Counted from the stretch's first letter, positions 1 to 9,333 are shown. The stretch: DNA of 64,000 bases from Rhizobium lentis (GCF_017352135.1 NZ_CP071455.1:434001-498000), one strand, 5' to 3'. Numbers and translations are program-made. Notes: generated by a model not told the origin, from the letters alone.

Positions 1-104
1 GAGCATCTGAAAATTTTCAGCCTGCTTTATCCGACAGGCCGGAAAGCCTTTTGAACACTCTCTTTATTCACCCAATCGATAGGCGCAGGCCATAGACACG
101 GCAA

Positions 105-2567
105 TCAGGCGGTCGAGGGCGACAACACGTGGCCCGCTGACGACGGCAGGTCGATCACGGATCTTATGTCGGTGGCGTTGGCCGCCACGACCAGCTGATA
201 ATCACCCGGTTCGGCCCGGAAGGCGCCGGCCTCGATATCGAAATAAGCCAGATCGCGCGGCAGGATCTTCATGATGGCTGTGCCTGTTTCGCCGGGCTGC
301 AGCAAGAGCTTTGCGAAAGCGCGCAGTTCCTTGTCCGGCCGTTCCACCTTGGATTTTGGCGAGCGCACATAGAGTTGGACCAGTTCCGATCCGGCCCGGT
401 CGCCGACATTGGTGACGTCGACGCAGACGGTCACACCTTCGGGGCCCATTTCGCCGGCGAGCCGCGGTTCGCTCCAGCTGAAACGGGTATAGCCTAGGCC
501 GAAACCGAAGGGGAAGAGCGGCTCCACGGCGCGCGTATCGTGGTGTCGGTAGCCGACGAAGACGCCCTCGGCGTAGCGCACGTGCCCGTCCTTGCCGGGA
601 TAAACGGCGGGATCGTCCGTGATGGCGGAATTGTCGGTCAGCGCCTTCGGGAAAGTCTGCGGCAGGCGGCCGCCGGGCTCGGCATCCCCGAACAGAACGT
701 CGGCGGCGGCATTGCCGAGTTCCTGGCCGGGATACCACATCTGCAGCACGGCGCGGACCTTGCCGAGCCAGGGCATCTCAATGGGACCGCCGGTCTGCAG
801 CACGACGACCGTGTTGGCATTGGCGGCCGCAACTCGCTCGATCAGTCCCTCCTGCCGGCCCGGCAGCCGCATGTCCGGCAGATCGAGTCCTTCTGTGTCC
901 CACTCGCCGTCGCGGCCGACGAAGAGGAGTGCCACATCGGCATTGCGTGCCGCCTCGACGGCGGCCTCGATATCGGCCTCGCCGAGCGGCTTTTCGACGC
1001 CGAAACGAACTGCGATGAGGTTGATCCCCTCCTCACTCGCCAAGGACGGCTCATATTCGACGGTGATTTCATAGGAACGGCCCGCTTCGAGCGTCAGCGC
1101 GCCGCGCTGTTCGTCATTGGCGGTGCCGAAATAATTCTCGCCGCGCGTCCAGCCCTCGCAGCCGTCGACCGTCAGTCTCCCGTCGACGAAGAGCCTTGCC
1201 AGGCCGGCATTGGTCATGCCGAAGACATGCTCGCCGCTCTCTTCCGGCACGAACTGCATCATCATGCGCGTCGAAAAGTCGGCAGGGTTGAGTTCACCCG
1301 ACGGCAGCTCGAACCAGAAGAACTCACCCTTGTCGACGGTCTCGACATGGAGGGGATTCCCCTTGCAGCCGCGCCCCTTGAAATATTCGACCGTGATCCT
1401 GCCCTTGAACACGTCAATCAGCCGGTTATGGCGGCAGCCGACCGCATGGCTGATGCTGTTGGCATTGGAAAGAGCGGCGCGAATGCCTTCGAGCGGGCTC
1501 ACCGTATAATGGGCGGCGATCTGGGCGCTGCCGCCGCCCATGACGCGGGCGCTCGCGGCATTCGGCCCGATGAGGGCGATCCGGTCGAGCGAGGTCTTGG
1601 CGAGCGGCAGGATGCCGTCATTCTTGAGAAGGACCGCGCCTTCGGCACCGAGACGCCGGATCAGCGCGCGGTCTTCCGGCAGGTCGACCGCCCGTTCGGT
1701 GAGGTCGGGCTTGCTCTTGAACGCACCGACCCGCTCGAGCAGCAGCAGGATCCGCCGCGCCGCTGCCCGTATCTTGGCAGTCTCGACCTTGCCCTCGCGC
1801 ACGGCCGCAACCAGCTTCTCGCCGCGATCGCGCGCCGGACCCGGCATTTCGAGATCGAGGCCGGCATTGATCGTCTCGACCGTCGAATGCGAGCCGAACC
1901 AGTCGGACATGACGATGCCGTCAAAACCCCATTCCTCGCGCAGCACCTTGGTCAGCAGCCAGGGATGCTCGCTCGTATAGATGCCGTTGAGGCGGTTATA
2001 GGAAGACATGACGGCCATCACGCCGGCGCGGCGCACCGCCTGCTCGAAGGGCGGCAGGTAGATTTCGCGCAGCGTCCGCTCGTCGATGTCGGACGACATG
2101 GTCTGCCGCTCGATCTCGGATTCATTTCCGGCGAAATGCTTGATCGTTGCCGCGACCCCCTCGCCCTGCACACCCTCGATATAGGCGACGGCGAGTTCGG
2201 AGGTCAGCATCGGATCTTCGGAATAACATTCGAAATTGCGACCGTTGAGGCCGGAGCGATGAATATTCACCGTCGGCGCGAGCAGCACGGCAGCCCCCTT
2301 GCTCTTGGCCTGGCGCGCAAGCGCTGCGCCCATCTGCTTGACGAGGCCGGGATTCCAGCTGGCACCGAGCGCAATGGCGACGGGAAAGCAGGTCGCCTTG
2401 ACGCCGGCGACCAGCGAACCGGCACCGCGGGCGCCGTTCGGCCCGTCCGTCACCTTGATCTTCGGCACGCCGAGGCGCTCGACGGGAACGGTCGTCCAGA
2501 AATCGGCGCCCGACAGCAGGGCAACCTGCTCCTCGAGCGTCATCTTGTCGAGAATGGAATCGATCAT
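105..2567 (-). CDS. GH3 beta-glucosidase with PA14 insert
   Basis: This encodes an 820-residue glycoside hydrolase family 3 beta-glucosidase, which would release glucose from beta-linked glucosides. The N-terminal (beta/alpha)8 domain carries the family nucleophile motif VMSDWFGSH, in which Asp is the catalytic nucleophile, and the substrate-binding KHFAGNE motif. A PA14-like carbohydrate-binding insert lies at roughly residues 395-530 (FVPEESGEHVFGMTNAG). A fibronectin III-like C-terminal domain follows (DVTNVGDRAGSELVQLYVR). No signal peptide is visible, so a cytoplasmic enzyme is expected. The start at 2567 is preferred over an upstream ATG at 2600 because a GGGGAGG ribosome site lies just before it. 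It is divergent from a TetR gene, with a palindromic operator between them. The family is certain; the exact substrate is inferred. Confidence 0.93.
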   Translation of the reverse strand: MIDSILDKMTLEEQVALLSGADFWTTVPVERLGVPKIKVTDGPNGARGAGSLVAGVKATCFPVAIALGASWNPGLVKQMGAALARQAKSKGAAVLLAPTVNIHRSGLNGRNFECYSEDPMLTSELAVAYIEGVQGEGVAATIKHFAGNESEIERQTMSSDIDERTLREIYLPPFEQAVRRAGVMAVMSSYNRLNGIYTSEHPWLLTKVLREEWGFDGIVMSDWFGSHSTVETINAGLDLEMPGPARDRGEKLVAAVREGKVETAKIRAAARRILLLLERVGAFKSKPDLTERAVDLPEDRALIRRLGAEGAVLLKNDGILPLAKTSLDRIALIGPNAASARVMGGGSAQIAAHYTVSPLEGIRAALSNANSISHAVGCRHNRLIDVFKGRITVEYFKGRGCKGNPLHVETVDKGEFFWFELPSGELNPADFSTRMMMQFVPEESGEHVFGMTNAGLARLFVDGRLTVDGCEGWTRGENYFGTANDEQRGALTLEAGRSYEITVEYEPSLASEEGINLIAVRFGVEKPLGEADIEAAVEAARNADVALLFVGRDGEWDTEGLDLPDMRLPGRQEGLIERVAAANANTVVVLQTGGPIEMPWLGKVRAVLQMWYPGQELGNAAADVLFGDAEPGGRLPQTFPKALTDNSAITDDPAVYPGKDGHVRYAEGVFVGYRHHDTRAVEPLFPFGFGLGYTRFSWSEPRLAGEMGPEGVTVCVDVTNVGDRAGSELVQLYVRSPKSKVERPDKELRAFAKLLLQPGETGTAIMKILPRDLAYFDIEAGAFRAEPGDYQLVVAANATDIRSVIDLPSSAGHVLSPSTA

Positions 2568-2646
2568 GCAAACCTCCCCGTTCGAATGCGTTGCGAGCAC
2601 CGCAAGCCATCCATCGGGCCCGGGTCGCCTTCTGCAATCTTAAACC

Positions 2647-2662
2647 TACCGATTACTCGGTA
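2647..2662. promoter_or_regulatory. Perfect palindromic operator (TetR-type)
   Basis: TACCGATTACTCGGTA is a perfect inverted repeat (TACCGA, 4-bp spacer, TCGGTA) between the divergent GH3 gene and the TetR gene. It lies about 80 bp before the GH3 start and 100 bp before the TetR start. Its size, symmetry and place fit an operator for the adjacent TetR protein, controlling both directions. Binding is inferred. Confidence 0.7.
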
Positions 2663-2762
2663 TTTTTAGGATGTCAACCCGCCGGGCGTGCTGTATGAAT
2701 GGACACTGGAGAAATCGACCGGAGACTTGGCGATCGCTCGGGGAAATGGCAGACGGGAAACC

Positions 2763-3401
2763 ATGGCAGAGTCTTCAAAAACAGAGACCGGAGAGACGCA
2801 ACCGCGTCGGCGCCGTTCCCGCAAGGGGGAGGAGCGCCGGAAGGAGATCCTGGCGGCGGCGATGCGGCGCTTTGCCGAAGACGGCTACCAGAATGCGGCG
2901 ATCGGCGACATCGCCCGGGATGTCGGCCTGTCGCTGCCCGGCCTGCTGCACCATTTCCCCACAAAGGTCGATCTGCTGCTTGCGATCCTCGCCAAACGCG
3001 ATCTCGATAGCGCCGATTTCATCGGGCACTATCGCTATGATCTTAGCGCCCTGCTGAAGGGCATGGTGGAGGTCTTCCGCCGCAACGCCGGAATGATCGA
3101 GGTCGTCAGGGCCTTCGCTATCCTGAATGCTGAGAGCCTGATGAAGGATCATCCTGCCAAGGCATGGTTTCTGGGGCGCGCCGTAGAGATGCAGAATGGC
3201 ATCGCCGCGACCTTCGAGCGGGCCATCGCCGACGGCTCGATCGACAACAAGACTGACAGCCGCGCGATGGCCGCCGAACTGATCGCCGTGATGGACGGCC
3301 TGCAGATGCTCTGGCTGCGCGATCCCGATCGCTTCGACATGGTCGGCGGCTTGGAAGCCTATGTCGGCCGCCTGCTGGCGAGCCTCGGACTGGAGGGCTG
3401 A
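2763..3401 (+). CDS. TetR/AcrR family transcriptional regulator
   Basis: This is a TetR-family repressor of about 212 residues. The N-terminal helix-turn-helix is clear: RRKEILAAAMRRFAEDGYQNAAIGDIARDVGLSLPGLLHHFPTKVDLLLAIL. It is preceded by a basic stretch, RRRRSRKGEERR. The C-terminal part is a ligand-binding helical domain with no obvious ligand assignment. In-frame ATG codons lie further upstream, from 2688, but the start at 2763 gives the usual short N-terminal tail. The gene is divergent from the GH3 beta-glucosidase and shares the palindrome at 2647-2662, so it probably represses that gene and itself. The inducer, perhaps a glucoside or sugar, is a guess from context. Confidence 0.88.
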   Translation: MAESSKTETGETQPRRRRSRKGEERRKEILAAAMRRFAEDGYQNAAIGDIARDVGLSLPGLLHHFPTKVDLLLAILAKRDLDSADFIGHYRYDLSALLKGMVEVFRRNAGMIEVVRAFAILNAESLMKDHPAKAWFLGRAVEMQNGIAATFERAIADGSIDNKTDSRAMAAELIAVMDGLQMLWLRDPDRFDMVGGLEAYVGRLLASLGLEG

Positions 3402-3601
3402 GTTCGGCGTGCGGTTGTCGGAACGTCTAGCGTCGATCAAAGCGCACCGGCCAGATCATGATGCGGCCGCTCACGGCTTCATAGTACCTTCGGCCGATCA
3501 GCAGGCCGTATGTGTCGTGCCCTAAAGACCTAGATACTCGCCAACGAGGTGACGAGGCTCGCTTCAGTGCCCAGGATAAAGGTTCGGACAGCGGTCGGAA
3601 A

Positions 3602-4324
3602 TTACTTTCCGTCAAGCCATTCCTGCAGCTCCGCCTCAGCGCGTTCCAGAGCGCTGTAATTCAGAAGTTTACGCAAGAAAGCAATCGTAACGGCGCGGGC
3701 ACGGAGATTGAAACGGCCATCCTCATGGTCGTCGCCGGCCGTCTGATAGACGTCGAGCTTGTCGTAGAGCTGCTGCAGGCGGTTTTGAACGCTGCGCAGC
3801 GACAGGCCCCGCCGTTTGGCGATGGCCCGGTCGGTCAGGCCGAGTGCTATATCAACGAGAATCTCGTATTCGGAATCGGTAAAGCCGTTCGTCTGGCCGA
3901 GGCTCTTCTGTTGAAGGCCGCGCACCTCGCGGTCGATGACGCACTGGCTCTCGATGAAGATCGAGCGCAGCGCGAGCTTCAGCCGCTCGTCGGAGGCGGA
4001 TTTCAGCACGTAGCCATAGGCGGCGCCATCCGGCACGATGCGCGAGACGCCGCGCACATAGGCCTCGTCCGAGTAATTCGACCAGAAGAGGATGCGCGTC
4101 TCCGGCCGTTCCTTCCAGATCGTGCGCGCCGCCTCGATGCCGTTGCGACTCGCCATCTGCAGGTCCATGACGATATGCGCCGACTTGTGGTCACGGGCGA
4201 GCTTCTCACCGGCCGTTCCGTTCTCCGCCTCGATCACTGTATCGCATTCCGGCAGCGCGGCGTTGACAGCCTCGTGCAGGTAGGACCTGTGCAGCGGGTC
4301 GTCCTCGACGATCAGCACCTTCAT
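3602..4324 (-). CDS. LuxR-family (NarL-type) response regulator
   Basis: This is a 240-residue response regulator. The receiver domain has the acidic pocket EDD at residues 7-9, phosphoacceptor Asp54 (IVMDLQM) and the conserved Lys108 (YVLKSASD). A C-terminal LuxR-type helix-turn-helix covers about residues 148-205 (FTDSEYEILVDIALGLTDRAIAKRRGLSLRSVQNRLQQLYDKL). The gene follows the histidine kinase by 12 bp on the same strand, so the two form an operon and a cognate pair. Both point away from the sugar ABC transporter operon that begins at 5851, which may be their target. That link rests on position only. Confidence 0.92.
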   Translation of the reverse strand: MKVLIVEDDPLHRSYLHEAVNAALPECDTVIEAENGTAGEKLARDHKSAHIVMDLQMASRNGIEAARTIWKERPETRILFWSNYSDEAYVRGVSRIVPDGAAYGYVLKSASDERLKLALRSIFIESQCVIDREVRGLQQKSLGQTNGFTDSEYEILVDIALGLTDRAIAKRRGLSLRSVQNRLQQLYDKLDVYQTAGDDHEDGRFNLRARAVTIAFLRKLLNYSALERAEAELQEWLDGK

Positions 4325-4336
4325 GTTGTCTACTCC

Positions 4337-5575
4337 TCAGTCTGGCTCGCCCGCCGGGCCGTTCGGCGCCAGCGGCAGCACGACGCGGACCACGGTGCCG
4401 CGATTGTTATGGCCGGGGCCGATCGTGAAGCGCGCCGAGATCAGCCGCGCGCGGGTCTTCATATTGTCGATGCCCCCGCCGATCCGTCCCCGCGTCTTGG
4501 CAAGCCCGGTCCCGTCGTCCGAGATTTCGATCGACAGCTGTTCGTCGTCGGCTTCGAGCCGCACCATGATCGCCAGGGGCGCGGCATGGCGCACGGCATT
4601 GTTGATCGCCTCCTGCGCGATGCGGAACAAGGCGACGCTGACGGTCGGTTCCAGCCTTTCCAGCGCGCCGCTGGTCTCGTCGACGAGGCCCCATTCGATG
4701 CCCGATCCCGTGTCGCGGGTCGACCGGTCGAGATGGTGCTCGATCGCCTGGGCGAGGCCGAAGAGCTGGAGCACCGAGGGTTTTGCCTGCTCGATGATCT
4801 GCCGCAGATCCTGCATGCAGTGCTGCAGAGACCGCGAGACGGGCTCGAGCGCCTCAGGCGTCACCTCTCCGTTGCGCGACAGCCGATCGATCCGGCGGGC
4901 AAGCCGCGTCAGGTCGGCAAGCGTCTGGTCGTGGAGGTCCATACCGATCCGCTGCCGCTCCTGTTCCAGGGCTTCGGTCAGCTTCAGCGCACCTTGACGC
5001 AGCCCCTCTTCCCGGGCACGAGCCTCGGCCTCGACGATCGCCGAGCGTTGCGCCTGCTCGGCCGCCTGCAGCGCGAAGAAATAGGGCGTCAGCAGATCGG
5101 CGATGATGCGGGCGCGCTCGACGTCCTCCATCGTATAGGCGCCCGCCCTGTGAGACGAACAGGAAAGTGCTGCGATGATCGTGCCCTGTACCTTCATCGG
5201 GACATGCAGGCGGCTCCTCAGCGATTGCTCGACGATCGGCCGCTTGAACGCGCCTTCGAAATGGAAGCGCGGGTCTTTCATGGCGTCGTCCGAAAGCAGA
5301 AAGTCGACCTCACCCCGCAGGAGAGAGCGGATGGGGCTGTTAACGACAGGCGCGCCGGCAATCTCGCCCCAGGCGGTCTCGATGCCCGTCTCATAGGCCG
5401 TGTGATAGTTGCCGCCTTCGAGCAGCACGCAGACGTCGAGATGATCGTGCGGTATAATGTGGGCGACCTCGGCCGCGACGGAACGGATCGCCGAGCGGAA
5501 ATCGAGCTGGCCCGCGAGCAGCCGGGAAATGCCGAGATAGTGGTCGAACAGGGATGCCGGTGCAAGATGCAGCAT
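4337..5575 (-). CDS. GAF-domain sensor histidine kinase (HisKA_3/NarX-like)
   Basis: This 412-residue kinase has no transmembrane segments. It has an N-terminal GAF-like sensor region (about residues 25-170), a short coiled linker, and a HisKA_3 dimerisation domain with phosphoacceptor His215 (QERQRIGMDLHDQTLADL). The C-terminal HATPase domain has the N box (AQEAINNAVRHA) and G box (DDGTGLAKTRGRIGGGIDNMKTRA). It is a cytoplasmic sensor of unknown signal that should phosphorylate the downstream LuxR-type regulator. A GAGGAAC ribosome site precedes the ATG at 5575. The two-gene operon is divergent from the sugar transporter genes, with about 275 bp between them. Confidence 0.92.
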   Translation of the reverse strand: MLHLAPASLFDHYLGISRLLAGQLDFRSAIRSVAAEVAHIIPHDHLDVCVLLEGGNYHTAYETGIETAWGEIAGAPVVNSPIRSLLRGEVDFLLSDDAMKDPRFHFEGAFKRPIVEQSLRSRLHVPMKVQGTIIAALSCSSHRAGAYTMEDVERARIIADLLTPYFFALQAAEQAQRSAIVEAEARAREEGLRQGALKLTEALEQERQRIGMDLHDQTLADLTRLARRIDRLSRNGEVTPEALEPVSRSLQHCMQDLRQIIEQAKPSVLQLFGLAQAIEHHLDRSTRDTGSGIEWGLVDETSGALERLEPTVSVALFRIAQEAINNAVRHAAPLAIMVRLEADDEQLSIEISDDGTGLAKTRGRIGGGIDNMKTRARLISARFTIGPGHNNRGTVVRVVLPLAPNGPAGEPD

Positions 5576-5850
5576 TGTAGTTCCTCCCCGTCACGACAGG
5601 CTCCTCAACCCGTCGTAATCGTTTCCCAGTAAGCGCCCGCACATGGGCTGCCGTCTTGCGTAAACCCGCAGCTTGTTGCGCAAAACCCGCAAACGAGTTG
5701 CCGCCTTGCCCCTGTACAGTCTGGCCGATCTCCCGCATCCTGCCCTTACTGAGAGGAGGAAGCTCAGTGCAAGAACAATTTTCACTCGGGCCTGTGAGCC
5801 GGCAGGGGTGAAACGATCGGCCGACCGGCACGATCATGAGGGAGGAAGAC

Positions 5851-6867
5851 ATGACAATCCGTAAGATGCTCCTGGCATCGGCCGCTATTGCTTGCGCCGC
5901 CATGCCCGTTTCCGCCTTTGCCGATACGTCGGCCAAGAAGATCGCTTTGTCCAACAACTATGCCGGAAACTCCTGGCGCCAGGCGATGCTGACGAGCTGG
6001 GGCAAGGTGACGGGCGAGGCCGTGAAATCAGGCGTCGTGGCCGCAGCCGATCCTTTCACCACCGCCGAGAACCAGGCAACGGAACAGGCGGCGCAGATCC
6101 AGAACATGATCCTGCAGGGCTATGACGCGATCGTGCTGAACGCCGCCTCGCCAACGGCGCTGAACGGCGCGGTCAAGGAAGCCTGCGACGCCGGCATCAC
6201 CGTCGTGTCCTTCGACGGCATCGTGACCGAACCCTGCGCCTGGCGCATTGCCGTCAATTTCAAGGAAATGGGCCGCAGCGAGGTGGAGTATCTGTCGAAG
6301 AAACTCCCGCAGGGCGGCAATCTGCTTGAGATCCGCGGCCTCGCCGGTGTCTTCGTCGATGATGAGATCTCGGCCGGCATCCACGAAGGCGTCAAGCAGT
6401 TCCCGCAGTTCAAGATCGTCGGCTCCGTTCACGGAGACTGGGCGCAGGACGTCGCGCAGAAGGCCGTCGCCGGCATCCTGCCGAGCCTGCCCGAGATCGT
6501 CGGCGTGGTAACGCAGGGCGGCGACGGTTATGGGGCAGCACAGGCGTTTGCCGCGACCGACCGGAAGATGCCGATCATCATCATGGGCAACCGCGAAGAC
6601 GAGCTGAAGTGGTGGAAGGAGCAGAAGGACGCGAAGGGCTACGAGACCATGTCCGTGTCGATTGCACCGGGTGTCTCGACACTTGCCTTCTGGGTTGCCC
6701 AGCAAATCCTTGACGGCAAGCAGGTCAAGAAGGACCTCGTCGTGCCGTTCCTGCGCATCGACCAGGACAATCTTGAAGCGAACCTCGCCAGCACCCAGGC
6801 CGGCGGCGTCGCCAATGTGGAATATACGCAGGCAGACGCGATCAAGGTCATCGAGTCGGCAAAATAA
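5851..6867 (+). CDS. Sugar ABC transporter, periplasmic binding protein
   Basis: This is a 338-residue periplasmic binding protein of the ribose/galactose (LacI-like, peripla_BP_4) class. The start at 5851 is preferred over the ATG at 5836 because GGAGGAAG lies just before it and the protein then begins with a clean signal peptide, cleaved after the AFA of MPVSAFA. The mature part has the two-lobe pattern seen in this family: ALSNNYAGNSWRQAM, IQNMILQGYDAIVLNAASP, and VVTQGGDGYGAAQAF. It is the first gene of a four-gene uptake operon with an RbsA-type ATPase and two RbsC-type permeases. The sugar cannot be read from sequence, and a mono- or disaccharide from the nearby glucosidase or mannosidase is possible. 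Confidence 0.92.
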   Translation: MTIRKMLLASAAIACAAMPVSAFADTSAKKIALSNNYAGNSWRQAMLTSWGKVTGEAVKSGVVAAADPFTTAENQATEQAAQIQNMILQGYDAIVLNAASPTALNGAVKEACDAGITVVSFDGIVTEPCAWRIAVNFKEMGRSEVEYLSKKLPQGGNLLEIRGLAGVFVDDEISAGIHEGVKQFPQFKIVGSVHGDWAQDVAQKAVAGILPSLPEIVGVVTQGGDGYGAAQAFAATDRKMPIIIMGNREDELKWWKEQKDAKGYETMSVSIAPGVSTLAFWVAQQILDGKQVKKDLVVPFLRIDQDNLEANLASTQAGGVANVEYTQADAIKVIESAK

Positions 6868-6877
6868 CTCTCCCGGC

Positions 6878-6912
6878 GACTGCCGCGGGGCCAAAATGGC
6901 CCTGCGGCAGTC
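6878..6912 (+). terminator. Intercistronic stem-loop after binding-protein gene
   Basis: GACTGCCGCGGGGCC and GGCCCTGCGGCAGTC pair at 14 of 15 positions around a 5-nt AAAAT loop, in the gap between the binding-protein and ATPase genes. There is no T-run, so it is more likely an mRNA-stabilising or partial termination hairpin. Such hairpins often keep binding-protein transcripts more abundant than the rest of the operon. Confidence 0.65.
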
Positions 6913-6937
6913 CTTCCGAGCAGATGTGGCGGGCAGC

Positions 6938-8389
6938 ATGAATGAGGTTTTGAAGGCGGTGATCGCCGTCGATGGCGCCAAGGTGAGCTTCGGGGCCGTC
7001 AGGGCGCTTGACGGCGTCACGCTCCGTGTCATGCCGGGGGAATGCGTCGGGCTCGTCGGACACAATGGAGCCGGCAAATCCACGATCGTCAGCGTGATCA
7101 ATGGCGGCCTCACCCCCCATGAAGGAAGTGTCGCAAGCGATGGCGAGCGGCTGGAGCGCTACGGCATCAACGCCGCACGAGCTCACGGCGTGCGCTGCGT
7201 CTTTCAGGAGCTTTCGCTCTGCCCCAATCTCTCCATTGTCGAGAATACGCGCATCATGCACCGCGATCTCGGCGGCTTCGGCTGGCGCAGGCGCGCCGCA
7301 AGGATCATCGAAAAGAGCCTCGATGCGGTCTTTCCCGGCCATGGCATCGACAGCGGCCGGGCCGTGGGAGACCTCTCCATCGCAGAGCGACAGATGGTCG
7401 AGATCGCGATGGCCTTTTCCGACGCTGGCATTGCGCCGCGGCTGGTGATCCTCGATGAACCGACCTCCTCGCTGGACGCGAGCCTCGCCCGCAAGATGCT
7501 CGACCATGTCCGGCGCTTCGTCGCCGCCGGCGGCTCTGTCATCTTCATCTCGCATATTCTGCACGAAATCCTCGAAACCTCCGACCGCATCGTCGTCATG
7601 AAGGACGGCCGCGTCGTTGCCGAACGCCCGGCGCGCGACTTCAACCATCATGGCCTGGTCGAGGCCATGGGTACCGTTGCGAAGGAAGAGACGGGACAGC
7701 GGCCGGCACGCGAACAATCGACCGCTCCACTCATTCTGTCCCATCAGACGGCCGGCCGTCCCTTTTCGGCCCGCAAGGGCGAGATCATCGGCTTGGCAGG
7801 TCTCGCCGGACACGGGCAGACCGAACTCCTGCTTGCCCTGCATGCCGCCCAGTCCGGCAACTGGCTCCCCGAGCACGATCCGCTCGTCACCTTTGTCGCC
7901 GGCGACCGCCGCCTCAACGGCGTCTTCGAACTCTGGAGCATCCTGCGCAACTTCTCGGTCGCCTCGCTCGGTGACCTGTCGCGACGCGGCCTCATTCTCG
8001 AGGGCAAAGAGGAGGCCAAGGGCGCGGACTGGAAACGACGGATCGAAATCCGCACGCCGGACATGGCAAACCGCATATTGTCGCTTTCAGGCGGCAACCA
8101 GCAGAAAGTGCTCTTCGCCCGCGCCCTTGCCACACGCGCGCCCGTCGTCTTGATGGATGATCCGATGCGCGGCGTCGATGTCGGGACCAAGCAGGAGGTC
8201 TACGCCATCATCCGCGACGAAGCTTCGCGCGGCCGCACCTTCGTCTGGTATTCGACTGAAATGGACGAGGTTCGTCTTTGCGACCGCGTCTACGTCTTCC
8301 GTGAGGGCCGCATCACCGCCGAACTCACCGGTGACGCCGTCAACGAAACGACCATCATCGCCGCATCCTTCGAGGGGGTTGCCGCATGA
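6938..8389 (+). CDS. Sugar ABC transporter, double ATP-binding protein (RbsA-like)
   Basis: This is a 483-residue ATPase with two ABC domains, as in RbsA/XylG. The first has Walker A GHNGAGKS, signature LSIAERQMVEIAMA and Walker B LVILDEPTSSLD. The second has a degenerate P-loop region (GLAGLAGHGQTELL), signature LSGGNQQKV and Walker B VVLMDDPMRGVD. A weak second ATP site is normal for this class. The start at 6938 is chosen because the earlier ATG at 6896 sits in the loop of the stem-loop at 6878-6912. The stop overlaps the start of the first permease (ATGA), so translation is coupled. The protein would energise import through the two permeases that follow. Confidence 0.92.
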   Translation: MNEVLKAVIAVDGAKVSFGAVRALDGVTLRVMPGECVGLVGHNGAGKSTIVSVINGGLTPHEGSVASDGERLERYGINAARAHGVRCVFQELSLCPNLSIVENTRIMHRDLGGFGWRRRAARIIEKSLDAVFPGHGIDSGRAVGDLSIAERQMVEIAMAFSDAGIAPRLVILDEPTSSLDASLARKMLDHVRRFVAAGGSVIFISHILHEILETSDRIVVMKDGRVVAERPARDFNHHGLVEAMGTVAKEETGQRPAREQSTAPLILSHQTAGRPFSARKGEIIGLAGLAGHGQTELLLALHAAQSGNWLPEHDPLVTFVAGDRRLNGVFELWSILRNFSVASLGDLSRRGLILEGKEEAKGADWKRRIEIRTPDMANRILSLSGGNQQKVLFARALATRAPVVLMDDPMRGVDVGTKQEVYAIIRDEASRGRTFVWYSTEMDEVRLCDRVYVFREGRITAELTGDAVNETTIIAASFEGVAA

Positions 8390-9333
8390 CGTTCCGGCTT
8401 TCGTCCGACGCCATGCGTCTTGCCATTCCCGCCCTGTCGCTGACCCTGCTGCTCGCCGCCGTCTTCTGGCTGCAGCCGCGCGCCATGAGCTATGTCGGGC
8501 TCAACCTGCTGTTCAATCTGGCTGTGCCGATCGCGCTTGCGACGATCGCCCAGATGCTTGTCATGGCGGTCAACGATCTCGACCTGTCGATGGGCACCTT
8601 CGTCAGCTTCGTCGCCTGCGTCAGCGCTACATTTCTGCGGGATGACCCCGTGACCGGTGTCCTGATCCTTGCCGGAGCGATCGCCACCTATGCCGCGCTC
8701 GGCGTCGTCATCCATCTGCGCAACCTGCCGTCTATTGTCGTCACGCTCGGCATGAGCTTCGTCTGGGGCGGCCTTGCCGTCCTGCTGCTGCCAGCCCCGG
8801 GTGGGCAGGCGCCGGATTGGGTGCGCTGGCTGATGACCGTCAAGCCGCCGCTGGCACCGATGGCGATCGTCGCCAGCATCGTTATCGCCGCCGTCGCCCA
8901 TCTTCTCGTCATGCGGTCCTCGCTCGGCGTGCTGATCCGCGGCATCGGCGGTAACCAGCGCTCGGTCGAGCGGGCCGGCTGGTCGATCGTCGCCGCCCGC
9001 GCCGCCGCCTATGGCCTCGCCGGCCTCTTCGCCGTGCTTGCCGGCATCGCCCTCGTCGGCCTGACGACTTCGGCGGATGCCAATATCGCACTGCGTTACA
9101 CCCTGCTCTCGATCGCCGGCGTGATCCTCGGCGGCGGCGAATTCATCGGTGGCCGCGTCTCTCCGGTCGGCGCCGTCATCGGCGCCCTGACGCTGACGCT
9201 CGCGGGCTCCTTCCTGTCCTTCCTGCGCATCTCGCCCGACTGGCAGATCGGAGCACAGGGCGCGATCCTGATCATCGTGCTCGCGCTTCGCCTGATGCTG
9301 AACCGCCTGGAGAAACGGGAGAAACGCCGATGA
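8386..9333 (+). CDS. Sugar ABC transporter permease 1 (RbsC family)
   Basis: This is a 315-residue integral membrane permease of the branched-chain/ribose (BPD_transp_2) family, with about eight to ten hydrophobic segments. The family motif around NDLDLSMGTFVSFVAC lies after the second segment. The conserved GGGEFIGGRVSPVGAVIGAL near the C-terminus matches the GG..I.GG.G...G.. block of RbsC-type permeases. The start overlaps the ATPase stop by four bases, and its own stop overlaps the next permease start (ATGA). The two permeases should form a heterodimeric channel in the inner membrane. Confidence 0.92.
   Translation: MTFRLSSDAMRLAIPALSLTLLLAAVFWLQPRAMSYVGLNLLFNLAVPIALATIAQMLVMAVNDLDLSMGTFVSFVACVSATFLRDDPVTGVLILAGAIATYAALGVVIHLRNLPSIVVTLGMSFVWGGLAVLLLPAPGGQAPDWVRWLMTVKPPLAPMAIVASIVIAAVAHLLVMRSSLGVLIRGIGGNQRSVERAGWSIVAARAAAYGLAGLFAVLAGIALVGLTTSADANIALRYTLLSIAGVILGGGEFIGGRVSPVGAVIGALTLTLAGSFLSFLRISPDWQIGAQGAILIIVLALRLMLNRLEKREKRR

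Noticed and set aside
540..2669. Long plus-strand open frame of 709 codons opposite the GH3 gene
   Set aside because: It is antisense to a gene with full GH3 motifs; its composition is an artefact of GC-rich codon positions and it shows no domain.
3427..3615. Minus-strand open frame of 62 codons before the response regulator's end
   Set aside because: No ribosome site, no hydrophobic or domain pattern, and it overlaps the regulator's 3' end.
3512..5632. Long plus-strand open frame of 706 codons opposite the two-component genes
   Set aside because: It runs antisense through both regulator and kinase, which have intact catalytic motifs; no recognisable protein features.
6896..6898. Upstream ATG as start of the sugar-transport ATPase
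   Set aside because: It overlaps the loop of a strong hairpin; the ATG at 6938 gives the normal family N-terminus.
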